DNA of 64,000 nucleotides from Molanna angustata (GCA_963576475.1 OY754980.1:22117434-22181433), one strand, 5' to 3'. Positions 46,900 to 59,560 are shown, numbered from the stretch's first letter. Notes: a model not told the origin generated them from the sequence alone. A program made the numbers and translations.

Positions 46900-47110
46900 T
46901 TGTATGAGTATTCTTACCCCTTAAATGCCGTACGAGTATTTTGGTCGTAGAGATCTGTCGCAGAATTCAATTCACGTTTTCACCACTCGACGTTAAGAGC
47001 CCTCGAGAGTGGCCACACATATTTTCCCCAAAGAAACGTGGGTAGGAACCATCCACTTGTGCGGAACTGATACCAAACGATATGTCGTATCCTCCACCAC
47101 GACACTACAT
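46900..47110. promoter_or_regulatory. Unique mixed-composition patch
   Basis: About 200 bp of balanced composition (CGACGTTAAGAGCCCTCGAG, TGCGGAACTGATACC) between AT-rich flanks. No frame or repeat; possible regulatory patch. Confidence 0.3.
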
Positions 47111-47466
47111 ACATAGGTACTATTGTTGACTACTATCTCTATGAGGTTTATTTACTAGTGGTACGTTCAGGATTTGAAGAGGACTCTTCAACACGAAGGG
47201 GGGAAGACTCAATCTGATATTTTCATACATGATGAGATCATATTATACAAATAATTTGACGAACTCAAAATTATTCTTTTGAATTTAGAATCATCCATTA
47301 CGGGTCAGCTTTGATTTTTCTCTTTTTTTATTAAACTACTTATTATTTTTGGAAACGGCGCCTATTAAATGTAAAAGATTATACAATTTTAACTAATTAA
47401 CAAGGTTTTTGGAAGGAAATAACAGTCAAAATTGGAGACGGTAAAGAAATCTCGACTATGTCAACT

Positions 47467-47660
47467 ATAGGTACTATGTCAAATATTTATTTAAAACGCA
47501 ACCAAACAAGTTGCCACATTGTGGAGACTAACGATATTAATCGTCTCACAGGTCCAGACTGAAAACACAATTAAAAACTGTATCTCCGCCGGGAATCGAA
47601 CCCGGGACCTTTGGATCAGCAGTCTGATACCCAACCAACTGAGCCAAGAAGGCTGACAAT
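47467..47660 (-). mobile_element. SINE family A, nearly complete copy
   Basis: Inverted SINE with tail, body (ACAAGTTGCCACATTGTGG) and a clean B box (GGGAATCGAACCCGGGACC) and A box (CCAACTGAGCCAAGAAGG). Its conceptual translation gives the false peptide SWLGIRLLIQRSRVRFP that often appears in annotation. Confidence 0.85.
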
Positions 47661-48472
47661 ATGGCTCAGTGTGGATATTTAATGATGAAATGATGATTTG
47701 TAAACCCAAATCCTATGTAGTCGGTACATACATTATGTCGTAACCTCAAAATAAGTAATGAATTAAGGAAGGCTTTTTATGAAATTGTCAATGATAATAA
47801 TTCTGATAAATTAAATATGATTTATGTCAGGAAAGACAATATTTTTTATACATTATGATCAACTGAGTAGAGAATACAAAATTTACATTTATGGTAATCC
47901 GATTGCATATTTATTTGAATAAACAAACAAAGATACAAAATAAATACTTGGAGATATGTAGATGAAGATGTATAAGACATGAAAATATCGTTGACTAGTA
48001 TTTCACAAGACGTGCTAAGCTCCTGAAGCAATTTGTTAAAAAAATCTATGAGTACGAAATGCAACGCATTAACGTAGGAATTGGGTTGGCAATATCTGGT
48101 GTAGGAAAAAAGATATTACGTCCAGCTGTTAGCAATTATTATACGGAGCATACGTTATAAAGTAGGATTTTACGTTTGTATTTACATATCACATAAGCTG
48201 GCCCCATACTCTTATATACACTGTGAAACGTCCATGTTGGAATATGACTATAGGATTAAATAATAATATTCCTCCACGTTTTCACTTTTTTTTTGTTCGT
48301 AACGAATCCCGACACTAGAGAGAGAAAGAGAGCACGTTACACTGTTTGCGAGAAAAGCGTCCATACATATGGGTGTGAAAGGAAACATTAAATCGCTAAT
48401 ATATTTCGAGATTATAAGATGTTCAATATGCAAATATTAGATGAACAACATGGATTAAATCTTGATCTGGTA
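47661..48472. other. Intron sequence, nothing recognised
   Basis: AT-rich, with a small mixed patch at 48290-48370. Confidence 0.45.
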
Positions 48473-48560
48473 TATAATAATAATAATAAATTTGGATAAT
48501 TTATATAGCGCCGTTTTTGTGAATATCTCACCTCATATGCAGATTTCAATACAATCATTT
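48473..48560 (-). mobile_element. 'GCGCCGTTT' LINE, 3' tail only
   Basis: (TAATAA)n followed by TATATAGCGCCGTTTTTGTG and TCTCACCTCAT, the inverted terminus of the family. Confidence 0.65.
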
Positions 48561-48764
48561 GAAGAGGAAATTAAGTGTAATATATAGACGTTGTTAACGT
48601 ACGTAGGTACCTACATAGTACACAAAAAATAATGCATTTGAAAAAAAAATTTTTTTTCATAAAATAGCTGGCTGATATATAAATTTATTACAATATTAAT
48701 TTACAATTTAACTAGGATAAATTCTTATTTATGTGTGAATCAACTTCAAGAAAAGAATTCCTCG

Positions 48765-48860
48765 TGTTAGGAAGTGAGTCAAATTTTACAAAACATGAAA
48801 ATAAGTACAGTACATAGGAAGGCCATTCGCCATAAGGCAATCTCTTTGACCAGTACAAGC
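48765..48860 (-). mobile_element. LINE 3' UTR fragment
   Basis: Read on the minus strand: CTGGTCAAAGAGATTGCCTT, ATGGCGAATGGCCTTCCTAT and GTACTGTACTTATTTTCAT. It resembles the LINE/SINE-B 3' end in layout (GGAAGAAATTGCCTAATGGCAATAAG) but is a distinct family. Confidence 0.5.
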
Positions 48861-49067
48861 AATGGAAATTCGAGACCATTGTGTTTGTGTGCATTTTTAT
48901 TGTAATATTGGGTACATTTTTCAAACAAAAATGAATAAATCTCGTGAAAAAGAGAGCATTTTATAATTTTTGATAAATGATATAACATTTTGTCTATGAA
49001 AAACCTAATAACATCAATATTTATATTTTTATAACTACTTTACTTTACACAATGTAGGTAATTGTAG

Positions 49068-49450
49068 AAACTCGTCTTTGGAATCACATCCCATCGCAAC
49101 TTCGAGTTTCATTAACACTTCCCGCTTTCAAAATATATCTTAGGAATCATTTACACATAACACCTAAATTTGTCTCCTTATCCTATCATTGTGTCCCCCC
49201 CCTCCACCCTCTCCTGTCTCCTCCGTTTCTTTATTGTTTTTGTTTTATATGTTTTATTTTCTTTATTGCTTTTGTTTGTATTATATGTTATAGTCATAAA
49301 AATGTTGGTAGGTACCTACATACCATAAATACCTATAATAGTTTTTCGCCAAATGAATATGGTTGGTTGGAAGATATTGCCATCTGGCAATAAGCCTGCC
49401 ATTGTGCACTTGTGCTCAAAAAGCTTAAAATAAAATAAAAAAAATAATTG
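49068..49450 (+). mobile_element. Jockey-like LINE 3' end, second subfamily
   Basis: The frame reads VETRLWNHIPSQLRVSLT then LPAFKIYLRNHLHITPK, the RLWN.IP..LR...F...L...L pattern of LINE C-termini. The 3' UTR carries TTGGTTGGAAGATATTGCCA and CTGGCAATAAGCCTGCCATT and ends in (AAAATAAAATAA). Confidence 0.82.
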
Positions 49451-49689
49451 TTTCGCTTAAAAAATGACGAAATAAACGTCATATTTTATTTACGGTAAAT
49501 GATCATTTTTTTTATATAAACAATTACAGGTTAACATTTGCACGTTATATGATAAGCATCAAAATAAAACGCATAATTCCACTATTGTTACCCATTGCGA
49601 ATTTGATTTCAAGATGGCGAAATATTGACTTGAAAATATGAAAATAATATAAGAATTAAATATGTCGTAGTTCTGTCCAATCGCTTCCA

Positions 49690-50150
49690 GGCGTCAGGTC
49701 CGACGGGGGTAGGCTGCCGCCACCGCCGTTGGAACAATAGCAAGCTTTGTTTTTGCACCCTCGTATAAATCAAGAGGCGCGCAGTTTGAAATTATTAAAA
49801 TAAAACCGAAAAAAGGCAGCACAATGAAAGAAATACACGTAGTATAAAAGGGGGCGGATTTCGCTTTTGCGAAATATCCGCATTGAAACCCAGAAAGTGT
49901 AGGTGAAGGGCGGGAGTAATTCCAGAACCCTATATACGGGAGAATCCGCCTACAGACAATTGAGCCCTTTACACGGGAACTTTTCGAGACTCCACGCGGC
50001 CGCACGACACAATGACGCGATTGTCAACATTTCTCGTCCATCCCGAGCAATTATGCGAACACTGAAACTGGTGCTAAGAAGGCAATTCATCCGACAATTT
50101 CGTTTTAAGCATTTTATAAAGTTGGATTTCAATCTACTTATAGTTTGATA
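49690..50150. promoter_or_regulatory. GC-rich unique island, candidate cis-regulatory element
   Basis: About 450 bp of balanced or GC-rich sequence (GGCTGCCGCCACCGCCGTTG, CTCCACGCGGCCGCACGAC), with ATATAAAT- and TATAAA-like words and open frames on both strands but no recognised protein. It is one of the longest unique islands in the window. Confidence 0.4.
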
Positions 50151-50943
50151 TTGTCCTCTTAATGCAAAATGTCTGACAAGATCTTCTTAATCCTTGATTC
50201 CTAGACAATTCTCAATAGGCCATAATTCATTTATGCATTTGAAGATTATAGATTTACGGCAATTCATTCTTCTGTAAGTGATTCTATATTGATGTATAAA
50301 TTGTATTTAGGTGTTCCTATACGGCGTACTTATTCTTTACTTTTGAATCTTTTTTGTAGATTTCTTTCCTGGTATATTATATCTTAATCTATTCCAGAGA
50401 TAGCAAGTCACTTGCAGTTATTATTTGTTATTTTCAAGCAATATGGAAGATACATTGGGGACTATGTATATTACAATTTCAAATCGAAAAAAAAAATCTA
50501 CTAAAATTATACGTGCAAGTGAGGTCAGAGCATTGATTCATTGAGTAAAATATTCAAAACTACTTTGATTTCTCTTGAAATATATTTTATCATTTAGCAG
50601 CGCTTTATATGTAATTGTTAAATTCGTAATTCAAACAAGATTCATTTAAAAAATACAGAAATCTGCTGCTGACAACCAAATATAAAACAAAAATATTAAA
50701 CGAAGAAAAAAGATATTATCAGTCAATATATCAAAGATCTCCGAAGCTGACAATGATTCATATTTAAGAAAAGGATTTAACCATCAATTAACGACTAATG
50801 TGCAATTTTATAAACACTTTGAAAGAAATGACTCTCTCTCGATGATTGTATAAAAACATATCGTACCTATAGGTATACCGCAAGTAGGTAGGTATATATT
50901 ATTGTCCCACCTCTTATATAAAATTACATTTATTTATTTATTT
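50151..50943. other. AT-rich intron sequence, nothing recognised
   Basis: No frames or repeats were identified. Confidence 0.45.
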
Positions 50944-51162
50944 AATATTTCTTCTCGGGCAACTAACAGGTACTATGTCAAATAATTATTTAACACGCAC
51001 CCAATAACAAGTTGCCACATTCTGGAGACTTACGATATTCATCGTCTCACAGATCCAGACTGAAAACACAATTAAAAACTGTGCCTCCACCGGGAATCGA
51101 ACCCGGGACCTTCGGATCAGCAGTCAGATACCCAACCAACTGAGCCACGAAGGCCGACAAAT
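50944..51162 (-). mobile_element. SINE family A, full-length reference copy
   Basis: The complete inverted order is visible: tail TTTATTTATTTAATATTTC, GGGCAACTAACAGGTACTAT, TAACACGCACCCAATAAC, CTGGAGACTTACGATATTC, then the tRNA-like head with B box ATCGAACCCGGGACCTTCGG and A box CCAACTGAGCCACGAAGG. The head resembles a tRNA with an intact T-arm. Confidence 0.92.
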
Positions 51163-52888
51163 ATATACTACATATAGGTATTTACCTTCAAAAAATACCT
51201 ACTCCCACGCCGTTTGATTTAAATAAAAAATACACATGTTATTTATTTGCTCGACGCTATCACCGTGTGATTTTAAATATGAATACCTCAAAAGGATGCC
51301 GAGTAGGAATAGGTAATTGATGTACTTAAAAAGACAATCTTTTATTTTTTTTATATTCGACCCGAGTGTCCCGTACATGGGTAGGTACCTACATACTTTC
51401 CCACCTGCTCAATTAGCCACAGTTCCAATTCATATTCATCTTTGGGCAAGAACGATTCGGGATCCAGAACAAAAAAATACTTATCCCGCAGCACTAAATG
51501 TCAAAAGAAAAATAATAACGCGCTCACCCTTTTCATTAATGTGTTTGAATAGTTATTATAAAAATTTAAACATTTTTTGTCGCGTCTCACAGCGTAGGCA
51601 GGTACCTTAATATTGTATTATTAATGCAGCTTGAAAAATCACCGCAAAGAGGTACATTTGAATATGAAAGAAAAACCTCTAGATCTCTTCTGCGATCTGG
51701 ATACCGATGATCACATATTAAACTTTAAAATTAGAATTAAATAACTTTTTTACACTTGGTTGATGGTTTTGTAACTGCGGAGCAACTTTTTTGAATGACC
51801 TTTTTAAAATAAAGTAGTTTGTGTATGAAACTACACATCGTTTTATTACAAAACTCGTTTTTTATCAATGAAACTTTAATGAACTTTAATGGGATTGGTG
51901 TGTACGAACGTCTAGAAAATTATCAAACGCTATTCAAATGATAAATTATGTGAATCGGCTAATACGAGTGTGCACCTTTAGCAGCAGCTTAAATTAACAT
52001 CGAAAGCTAATACGAGATACACCGTGTATCAAAGTTCAATACGATAAATAAAATATGTTTATTTTATGTTAAATATTTACCCATTCGAACCGGGACAATT
52101 TGTTTAAATTATTATACAAATATAATAATGTTACTAAGCTTCCGTGGGTAATAATAATTGATTCGAGTTGCCTGAATGCAGTGTACACTGAAAATGGATT
52201 TGATTGTTTCTTGCAGAGAGGTAGGCCATTTTGCATTCGATATGTCTAATAATAATGTAGGTATTCAACGAGATATTATGATAATCTTATTGAATTCCTG
52301 GCTGATTTGAAGCGTTGGAAGGTAATACGAAGGCATGTGAACGAACAGTATGAGATAAGTGCTTGGATACTTTATATTTTCAATATTATAATAATATTTA
52401 AATTACCGAGTGGTACTTATGGCCCGAATGCTGGCGGTCGACAATCTCATTTGCATTTTGTATGGTTTTCGTATACGTACGGCTTTATACGACATACATA
52501 GGTTGGTACACCTCCAAACGAGTAGATTCTTTTTGAAGCAACTTTTATCATTTTTTACTTATATTATTTTACAAAAGTTAACGTACGTGAACGTCTTTCT
52601 CACATATCGTGTGGATACATAGTAATAAGGTTTATAATTAATATATCATAATATCTATATAATTAATATTAAAAATTCAAAAAGGAAATAACTGTATGAA
52701 TTATTTTATCAAATCAGCCACAGTAACATTTTTGTTTTCTTGCGTTTGACTTGTAGGAGTATTGAGTGTGTGCGCACGCGCGTGTATGTGCTATAATATG
52801 GAACAATTTTTAACGTCTGTATGGAGAGTGCTTGTGTGTGTATATATGGAACTGTGAAATCTATTATGCTGAAATCATTGAGAATAAT
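51163..52888. other. AT-rich intron sequence, nothing firmly recognised
   Basis: Short alternating purine-pyrimidine tract at 52765-52790 (GTGTGCGCACGCGCGTGTAT). No gene-like frames. Confidence 0.45.
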
Positions 52889-53108
52889 AATGTTGTTTAA
52901 CTTACAAAAATTAAAAACTCATGCTCCCAATATAACCACAGAGATTATCCCTAGCATATTGGGAGAGCAAAACATACAAGTGACCTAAAAACGTAAGAGT
53001 GTCGATGGTATGGATGTGTACTGTGAATGTGTATCATTCCATTGTCTCTGTTCTAAATGTTTTATTTTTGTACTACTTCTCTTTTTGTATGAAAATAAAT
53101 AAATAAAT
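52889..53108 (+). mobile_element. LINE 3' UTR fragment, family C copy 2
   Basis: Matches 42688-42940 in order (TGTTTAACTTACAAAAATTA, GCTCCCAATATAACCACAG, TCCCTAGCATATTGGGAG, ATGGTATGGATG) and ends TATGAAAATAAATAAATAAA, the expected LINE 3' terminus. Confidence 0.72.
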
Positions 53109-53224
53109 CTGGCCATTATTGAAGCCCACAATAATTAACAAAAACAAAATATTGTTTAAATATATGAAAACGACTTGACTTTGAAATGACATAAGTGATG
53201 GGTAGTGTTTTCTTTACTCATTCA

Positions 53225-53545
53225 TACATATTATATGTCTACATATCATCACCCCGTTACCTTATTTGGGGTAGGCAGAGAGAACCGAACGCTAGACTCT
53301 TCTATCTTGACATATATGTTTTGCCTCATTTACATCCACGCATCGCATCATACATGGTCTCCTATTATTCTGACTTCGTATATTTACCATCTTTCAATTA
53401 TATATGATCATACCAACTCTTTCTCGGTCGGTCCCTACTTCTCATTCCACTCTTTTCAGCCTCGTATGGGTACTTTGTCGGGCGTTCATCGTTCATTCTT
53501 TATTCTACTCACAATGTCTCTTTGAATCTTGCATTCTCGTCTGAT
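53225..53545 (-). mobile_element. RTE-like LINE, degenerate 3' end copy
   Basis: GGGGTAGGCAGAGAGAACCG then TCTATCTTGACATATAT, CATCCACGCATCG and CATACATGGTC correspond to 7620-7720 in the best copy. It is heavily diverged and frameshifted. Confidence 0.72.
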
Positions 53546-55439
53546 AATATATTCACTTTCTTTTCTCAATAGGAATATTTTTTTAAGAAACACTTTAAAG
53601 AAATTATACAACGATTTTCTTTCTGCGTTCTTCATTTTCTCAGTCTGTATATCAAAGTGGGTAGGTACCTAGTATTTTTTTTCATTTGTATCGCCATTCT
53701 CTCGAAACGCAACATTATATTCTTTATCGTGTATTTTCGAGGCTGGTACTTTCCTCATGAGCTAATCCAACATTTTATTTTTATTAAAACCTAACAAACG
53801 TACAATCATACAAACAAATATTTCAATAAATTCAATTTTAACAATATATCATAGACCAATTTTGTATACTTAATATACCGTTTTTTTACGACAACAAACT
53901 TATAAATCTATGAAAGATAATCAATAAAAATATCACTTTTTGATACAAATTAATATTCAAATGAGTGATAATTATGATTCCGTTTTGATTAAACCGTATC
54001 CATACTAAATGTAGATACTTAATGAAATCGAGGTTCATTAGTAATATTTTTTATTACTCAATAAACTGCATAAATTATGAGTTCGTGTGAAAATATGAGA
54101 CATTTACTGAACCAGATTTAATTGATTGTTTATCTTATTAAAATTATGACAGCTGTGAGGTACCGGCTTAGAATAGTGACTCCACTATTATTATTTTTTC
54201 GGGTAAACGAAAATACAACAGGCTAAATAACATTATTCAGCAATAAGGTTCACCACACATTCTGAATGTTCTGCCTTTTTAGGTGAGCTGAGACTGGTTT
54301 TTAGGCATAGACGCATGTGTCGTGTTTACTTTATAAGGTAATACACACCCGCACATCTGTTGCTGGTTACCCCACACTGTTGGATATGCAGTGATGGTAT
54401 GAATAATATTATTTCCCAATCGGTAGGTTTCACTCTCCACTATTATGGAATCAATTTATCAAACGTTTTAAATTTAGACAGTGCATATTGTGTCATGATG
54501 TTTTTGTGTGTATGGAGATTTTTGATATTATGTATCCTCCAAAAAGTCAAAAAAAATATACGAAATGGGATTTTGACCAAAAATCTTTATTCATAATTTT
54601 TAAACAAAATTTTGATTTTTAAATCAGTATTTTTATTCTCTTAGTGTAGAGTAATTATATTAACCAAGAGGTTATCAGTTTCCTTAAAAAAATAATTTAT
54701 TTTCAATAAAATATGTCATCTGTCATAATTTTCGTTATGCTTTCTTTAGAGAATATATAAAATAGAAATGGTATTTATAAAAATTCATTCATGGATAGTC
54801 AAAAAAAGTGTTAACTAACTATGTAGACATGTGTTGGAGAGTTTAGTGTTGTTCACAACCCACTCGTTTTTCTAACAATTTAAAGACTGCAATTATAATA
54901 TTGCGTTGAGGATAAACAAAATAATATGTATAGGTATTATTTACCTTCTACAAATTATCGTGATAACATATCTTAACGTTAAATAATAAGAGAACTTAAT
55001 TCCGTTTATTATATAAAATATGGTAGGTAGTTAGTTTAGGTGTGTGTGGTAACAATAATTATTTAGGGACTCGTGTTTTATGACCAAACGTCAAATTTGA
55101 TGATCGCGGTATAAAACAATAAATTACTCCACACCCCGAGGCGTTTGAGGTTTAGATTTCAAAAATAAAAACAAAACGTTTCTATGTAATTTATCTTAGA
55201 TATTTCGATGAAAATTTCAAGAATTTAAGCGCTTTACCGCACGGTTGATTAACGAGAAATATTTTAGATATTTTCAAAACGATATAATAAGCCAGGTTTC
55301 GACGGAGGAAAATCAAACGACGAACTATCGATAGACTTTTGAATAGAATTTATCATAAAAATAATGTTTTGTTTACTCTACCAATCAAGAGTAGAATCTG
55401 GTATAATAGGGTGGGGTGGAACTTACAAAACAAATTTAG
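53546..55439. other. AT-rich intron sequence, nothing recognised
   Basis: No frames or repeats that I can name. Confidence 0.45.
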
Positions 55440-55760
55440 ATCCAAATTAGTTTGAGCTCAAACATCCGTTTGAAAAATTATATATATAATGTCCCTGTTC
55501 GCATATCCTCAGTTGAACTATTCAACAAATTTAATATTCTAAACAAACAGCTATACCTGTGCGAAAAAGACTTTCATCTACTTGCATATTTATACACCTC
55601 AACAGTTTCCTATCAACCAACCAAACTACACGACAGACTAGACATACTAGACTAAGTTATCATTTGCACTTTATGTTTCGCATCTAGTTTTAAGTATTTA
55701 TTTATTTTATCTTAGAAAGCTACATCTTTAAGTTATTTATTTTTACATTAGGTACAGTAG
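55440..55760 (+). mobile_element. Possible LINE C-terminal fragment
   Basis: A 67-codon open frame (RLKNYIYNVPVRISSVELF, YQPTKLHDRLDILD) followed by a T/A-rich 3' region resembles the end of a non-LTR ORF, but I cannot match it to a family. Confidence 0.3.
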
Positions 55761-57299
55761 GTACTTGCATAAAAGTTGAGCCAAAAATGCATTAAATTTA
55801 AATTTATGACTATACAGAAATTGATTACACAGTTAAATAATACATGACAAAAGAAAATTGAAAAAGATAGATAAAAAATAAAAATATACACATAGGTATA
55901 CAGTTTTCTATTGTATCTAGATGCATAAAAAATATATACGATAGCATAAGAATTTTTCCCGGTATTACAAAAATATATTACGTAGAATCTTGGTCAGTGA
56001 TATAACGTTTTTTTATATTGTGCATACATGGCTTTTTCATTATTTTTTTTCTAATTATTTTCAAAATAAATTTAATTCAATATAAAATATATTAATAACT
56101 ATATATCAACACATTTAGTTGAACCTGTTTCATATACAGTTGCGATGATAAAGGTATAAAATCTACATAGTTTGAATTTTGATAATGATGGATTTACCAT
56201 TCAACTCAAGATCTTACTTCATAATCTCATTTCTTAGATTGTAATAATATGTTTGTTTTCATTATATTTCTGATTAAATATATCTGTTTGCTAGTGGTAT
56301 GCGTTTATAAATAGCATTTGTGATCACTTTTGTGATATAAATCACATTTTTTCGCGAAATCTAATTAACCAAATCCCTTGCAATTCGATGCGTTTCGAGG
56401 TACGAGGATTTACTTTTAGGTGAGCAGGTCGAAATGTCTTTGGATATAAATCATAGCGGCGGGGGGAGTGTTTGATAATAATTTTGGAAGATCAGACAGG
56501 GGGCTAGAGCCAGATGTGAGAGAAAGTAAAATATATGGGGCTTTTTTTAACTTATATTCATCCCGAAGGTTTGCTATTTAGGTTCAGGTAAATATCAGGT
56601 ATTTTGAGTAGGAATCTGTTGTTGCTACTGCCGAAAGGGCGAATTCTTCACAAAATACCCACATTCCGATGTAGACAGGTACATGCAGCTACTTTTCTCT
56701 TGGGATTCGTAAAATACTACAGACTATAGATACCAACATAGTACGAATCAAGTTGTAAAGTACCTATATATTATGTACATACAGATTTAGTTTGCCCCAG
56801 AAGTAATGTAAAATAAAATAAGAATAAAATGTACATTTACATATTTGATCCAAAAAAATCATTAGAAACTTATTATTTTGATGTAAAATTAACTCGTTGT
56901 TTTACAATTATAATCTTTGTTAGACCAAACCATCTAATTGAAATATTTTACTATCTAAATATTTCATAAAATAATAGATACATATCAATAATGATTCCCC
57001 TTGTTTTTCTACGAAATTATATTTATAAAACTTGTGCAAATATGTGTTACTCATACACTGGTGGTTCCAATTTTATCTTTTGTCTCTTTACTCCCTTTTA
57101 ATTAACTTCATTTGTCTGTACTTACTGGAACTTTTACAATCGATTTTTAACTTACTTACCGACAAGACAGAGCTTGGAAACTTTCAGAATTTGTGTATAA
57201 CCGATGACAATGCATGTTAAAAGTGTTTTTAGCTTGATTCCTTTGATAAAAATGAACAATTTTGTATTTCTGAACTTGAATAGTGACTTACATATTGCA
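55761..57299. other. AT-rich intron sequence with a GC-rich patch near 56390-56530
   Basis: The patch (TCATAGCGGCGGGGGGAG) is non-coding. The rest is AT-rich with nothing recognised. Confidence 0.4.
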
Positions 57300-57309
57300 T
57301 AATATTCGG

Positions 57310-57455
57310 TGACAGGAAAATTATTCGAAAAACAATTATTCGAATGCTCGATTTTACGAAAATCAATTTTACGAATGGCAATTATTCGAATCACATTTTT
57401 TCGAAAAACAATTTTCCGAACACACAATTATCAGAAATTACAATTGTTCGAATTT
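57310..57455. repeat. Degenerate tandem array of a CAATTATTCGAA-type unit
   Basis: About eight units of the form AAAACAATTATTCGAA or GAAAATCAATTTTACGAA occur in a row with a spacing of about 15-19 bp. The translated minus frame consequently repeats IRKIDFRKIE-like residues. Confidence 0.7.
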
Positions 57456-57494
57456 TTATGACGTCATGTTGGTAGTATTGTGAGAGGAATTAAC

Positions 57495-57817
57495 CATAGA
57501 TTTTTATTATAATATACTAGATGAGAATTTTGTATGAATCGAAGAGAGGCATTTTTCCGGGGGATTTTTGACGTTTTAGTACATCGTTTTTCCATAAAGA
57601 ATAACGACTAATGTGAATTGTTTCTGGATTTATTTGTCGTAAAAAACACTCTGTTTATTTAGATTTAGAGAAAATTTATTTAGGATGTGTTAAATTTGTA
57701 AGGAAAACTGAAATATGTTGTCAACCAAAACGTCAAACGCGCGATATTCCATGACTCACTTTTTGCACGGAGTACTACATCTACATAGTATATTATTATG
57801 TATAGTAAAAATCTATG
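57495..57817. mobile_element. CATAG-type MITE, third copy
   Basis: Begins CATAGATTTTTATTATAATA and ends AGTAAAAATCTATG. The flanks GAATTAAC and GAATAAAC agree at seven of eight positions, an 8-bp duplication. It shares AAACGCGCGATATTCCATGA and AGTACTACATCT with the copies at 34887 and 35368 and its middle with the latter. Confidence 0.82.
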
Positions 57818-57989
57818 GAATAAACAACATGGCGACGCACCGCGCTGTCAAACATCAATTATTAAAAATGTGCAAACATATGTACCCAACAATAATACAA
57901 CAAGACGTAATAATAGTCTTCATCGAATATATTTTACTGGCAACAAATATGTCAAAGGAGGCAACATAATGACACAAAAATATATTAAA

Positions 57990-58105
57990 TTCGATCAATT
58001 GGTTTTCCAACAAATGTTAGTTCGAATAATTTGCTTTCGGACAATTGTCATTCTAACGATTGCGCATTCTAACAATTGTGTTTCGAAGAATTTTCATGCA
58101 ATAAT
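57990..58105. repeat. Second degenerate TTCGAATAATTTGC-type array
   Basis: TTAGTTCGAATAATTTGC, TTTCGGACAATTGTCATTC, TAACGATTGCGCATTC, TAACAATTGTG and TTTCGAAGAATTTTC repeat a unit close to that of 57310-57455 in inverted sense. Confidence 0.6.
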
Positions 58106-58904
58106 TCAGGTGTTATCTAACTATATCTAAAATTTACTTCAAACGAAGAGCTAAAAATTTGTACATACGAAAAATATAATAAGTATTTTTATATTATATT
58201 ATTAGATATTTTTTGAACGCCATTTGTACGGGGTGCATGATAGAGTTTTTTAATATTTATCCAAACAAAATAAAATAATATATGCAATATTCTCACATAA
58301 TATAATCGGAATTAGAAGGTAGTTTGTGTGTCGTCAGGTAGTAAACGAATTTGATATTGATTTTAAATATATGTACTGAACGCAAGGAAGTGATTATGTT
58401 TTATTAATTTTTGACGCTGATTGATATAGGATAGTTTACCTGTAAGTATGATACAATTTTTATTACAAGACGGATCATATTTTTATAGTCGTGATTTAAT
58501 AAACTTTATAATGATCTAAGAAGACACATTAAGAGATCGATAAATCAATTTACGAATGATAGGAAAAGCGATACAAGTGTTAATTCATTTGTGGGACAGA
58601 ACACATCATGTCCTCGATTTAAATCGACACAAATAATTTAATTATTTTTATTCATATTTAAAAATCTATTTTATTACAAATTTAATGTATTTTTATTTAT
58701 TTTAATTCAATTTGTTTATCAAAAATACTCACATAAATTAAAAAAGCGATTCGATGTATGCAGTGACTCATAGGACTCCATTCTTCCTTTCTCTCCAAAC
58801 ACCGTTCAGCGGCGCACACTATTATAGTCATTCGTCTTTACGAAGAAGCGGTCGGATCGAAATGTGTGATGATTGTGTTATAAGCAATGTGAATTATATA
58901 TTTT
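58106..58904. other. Intron sequence with unique patch at 58740-58870
   Basis: The patch (CCGTTCAGCGGCGCACAC, GAAGCGGTCGGATCGAAATG) is balanced in composition; the rest is AT-rich with nothing recognised. Confidence 0.4.
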
Positions 58905-59150
58905 TTATTGCCTTTCGGGAAACTAACAGGTTGGGAGGTGGGTGATTTGTCAAATAATAATATTTAACAATTGCGCGCATTAACAAGTTGCCATATTCTG
59001 GAGACTTATGATATTAATCGGCTCACATATTTATCCAGATTGAAAACATAATTCAAAAATTATGTCTCCACCTAGAATCGAATCCGGGATTCTTGGCTTC
59101 AGAGTGTCATTTGTAATCAAATAATATACGAAAGTCGACATTTTAGGTAC
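58905..59150 (-). mobile_element. SINE family A, diverged copy
   Basis: GGGAAACTAACAGGTTGGG, AACAAGTTGCCATATTCTGG, AGACTTATGATATTAATCGG and CACCTAGAATCGAATCCGG are the inverted SINE blocks. The B box is mutated. Confidence 0.8.
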
Positions 59151-59269
59151 ATTATACAAATCGAATTATTTTATTTTGTACGAATATTGAAATGAATGAT
59201 ATAGGTACCTACATATATACATAATACGTGTATTTCGTAGCAAAAATAAACGATTAATATTCTTTCATT

Positions 59270-59560
59270 GAAAAATCCCGGCAATATCCCCCTTCGGGAC
59301 TTATTAGTGTGGCACGCGGCGCCTGCGGCCGCCTCTGCCTGCCAGTGACAGCTCCAGAATAACGCGCCCACCCCCTCTAAAACCCACCCCTAGCAGCGGA
59401 CCTGCCGCAAATATCTTTCTGGATGTACCGCACTTTTGATTCAATCCACATTTTAAATTGTCAGCTGGTCGACCATCGGAGCCAGTGATGAGCGTCCTCG
59501 CTCCCCACAAATTCGTGTTTGATTTCAAATATCTTCGATGAAAATCAGCAATCAGGAATG
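59270..59560. promoter_or_regulatory. GC-rich unique island, candidate cis-regulatory element
   Basis: ACGCGGCGCCTGCGGCCGCC at 59312-59331 and CACCCCCTCTAAAACCCACC lie in a 250-bp unique block. A minus-strand 91-codon frame is open but shows no family. It is the most GC-rich unique block in the last 15 kb. Confidence 0.4.

Noticed and set aside
47491..47709. 72-codon minus frame with SWLGIRLLIQRSRVRFP
   Set aside because: It is the translated tRNA-derived SINE head, a known artefact type, not a protein gene.
49694..50005. 103-codon minus frame in a GC-rich island as a missing hth exon
   Set aside because: The residues do not resemble the MEIS domain or the Ser/Gly linker of Hth and no proper splice sites bound it.
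50944..51162. Functional tRNA gene on the minus strand
   Set aside because: Boxes A and B are clear but the 5' and 3' acceptor halves do not pair well, and the same body and tail occur in seven other copies, so it is a SINE.
57152..57427. 91-codon minus frame with IRKIDFRKIE repeats
   Set aside because: It is the translation of the degenerate TTCGAA minisatellite.
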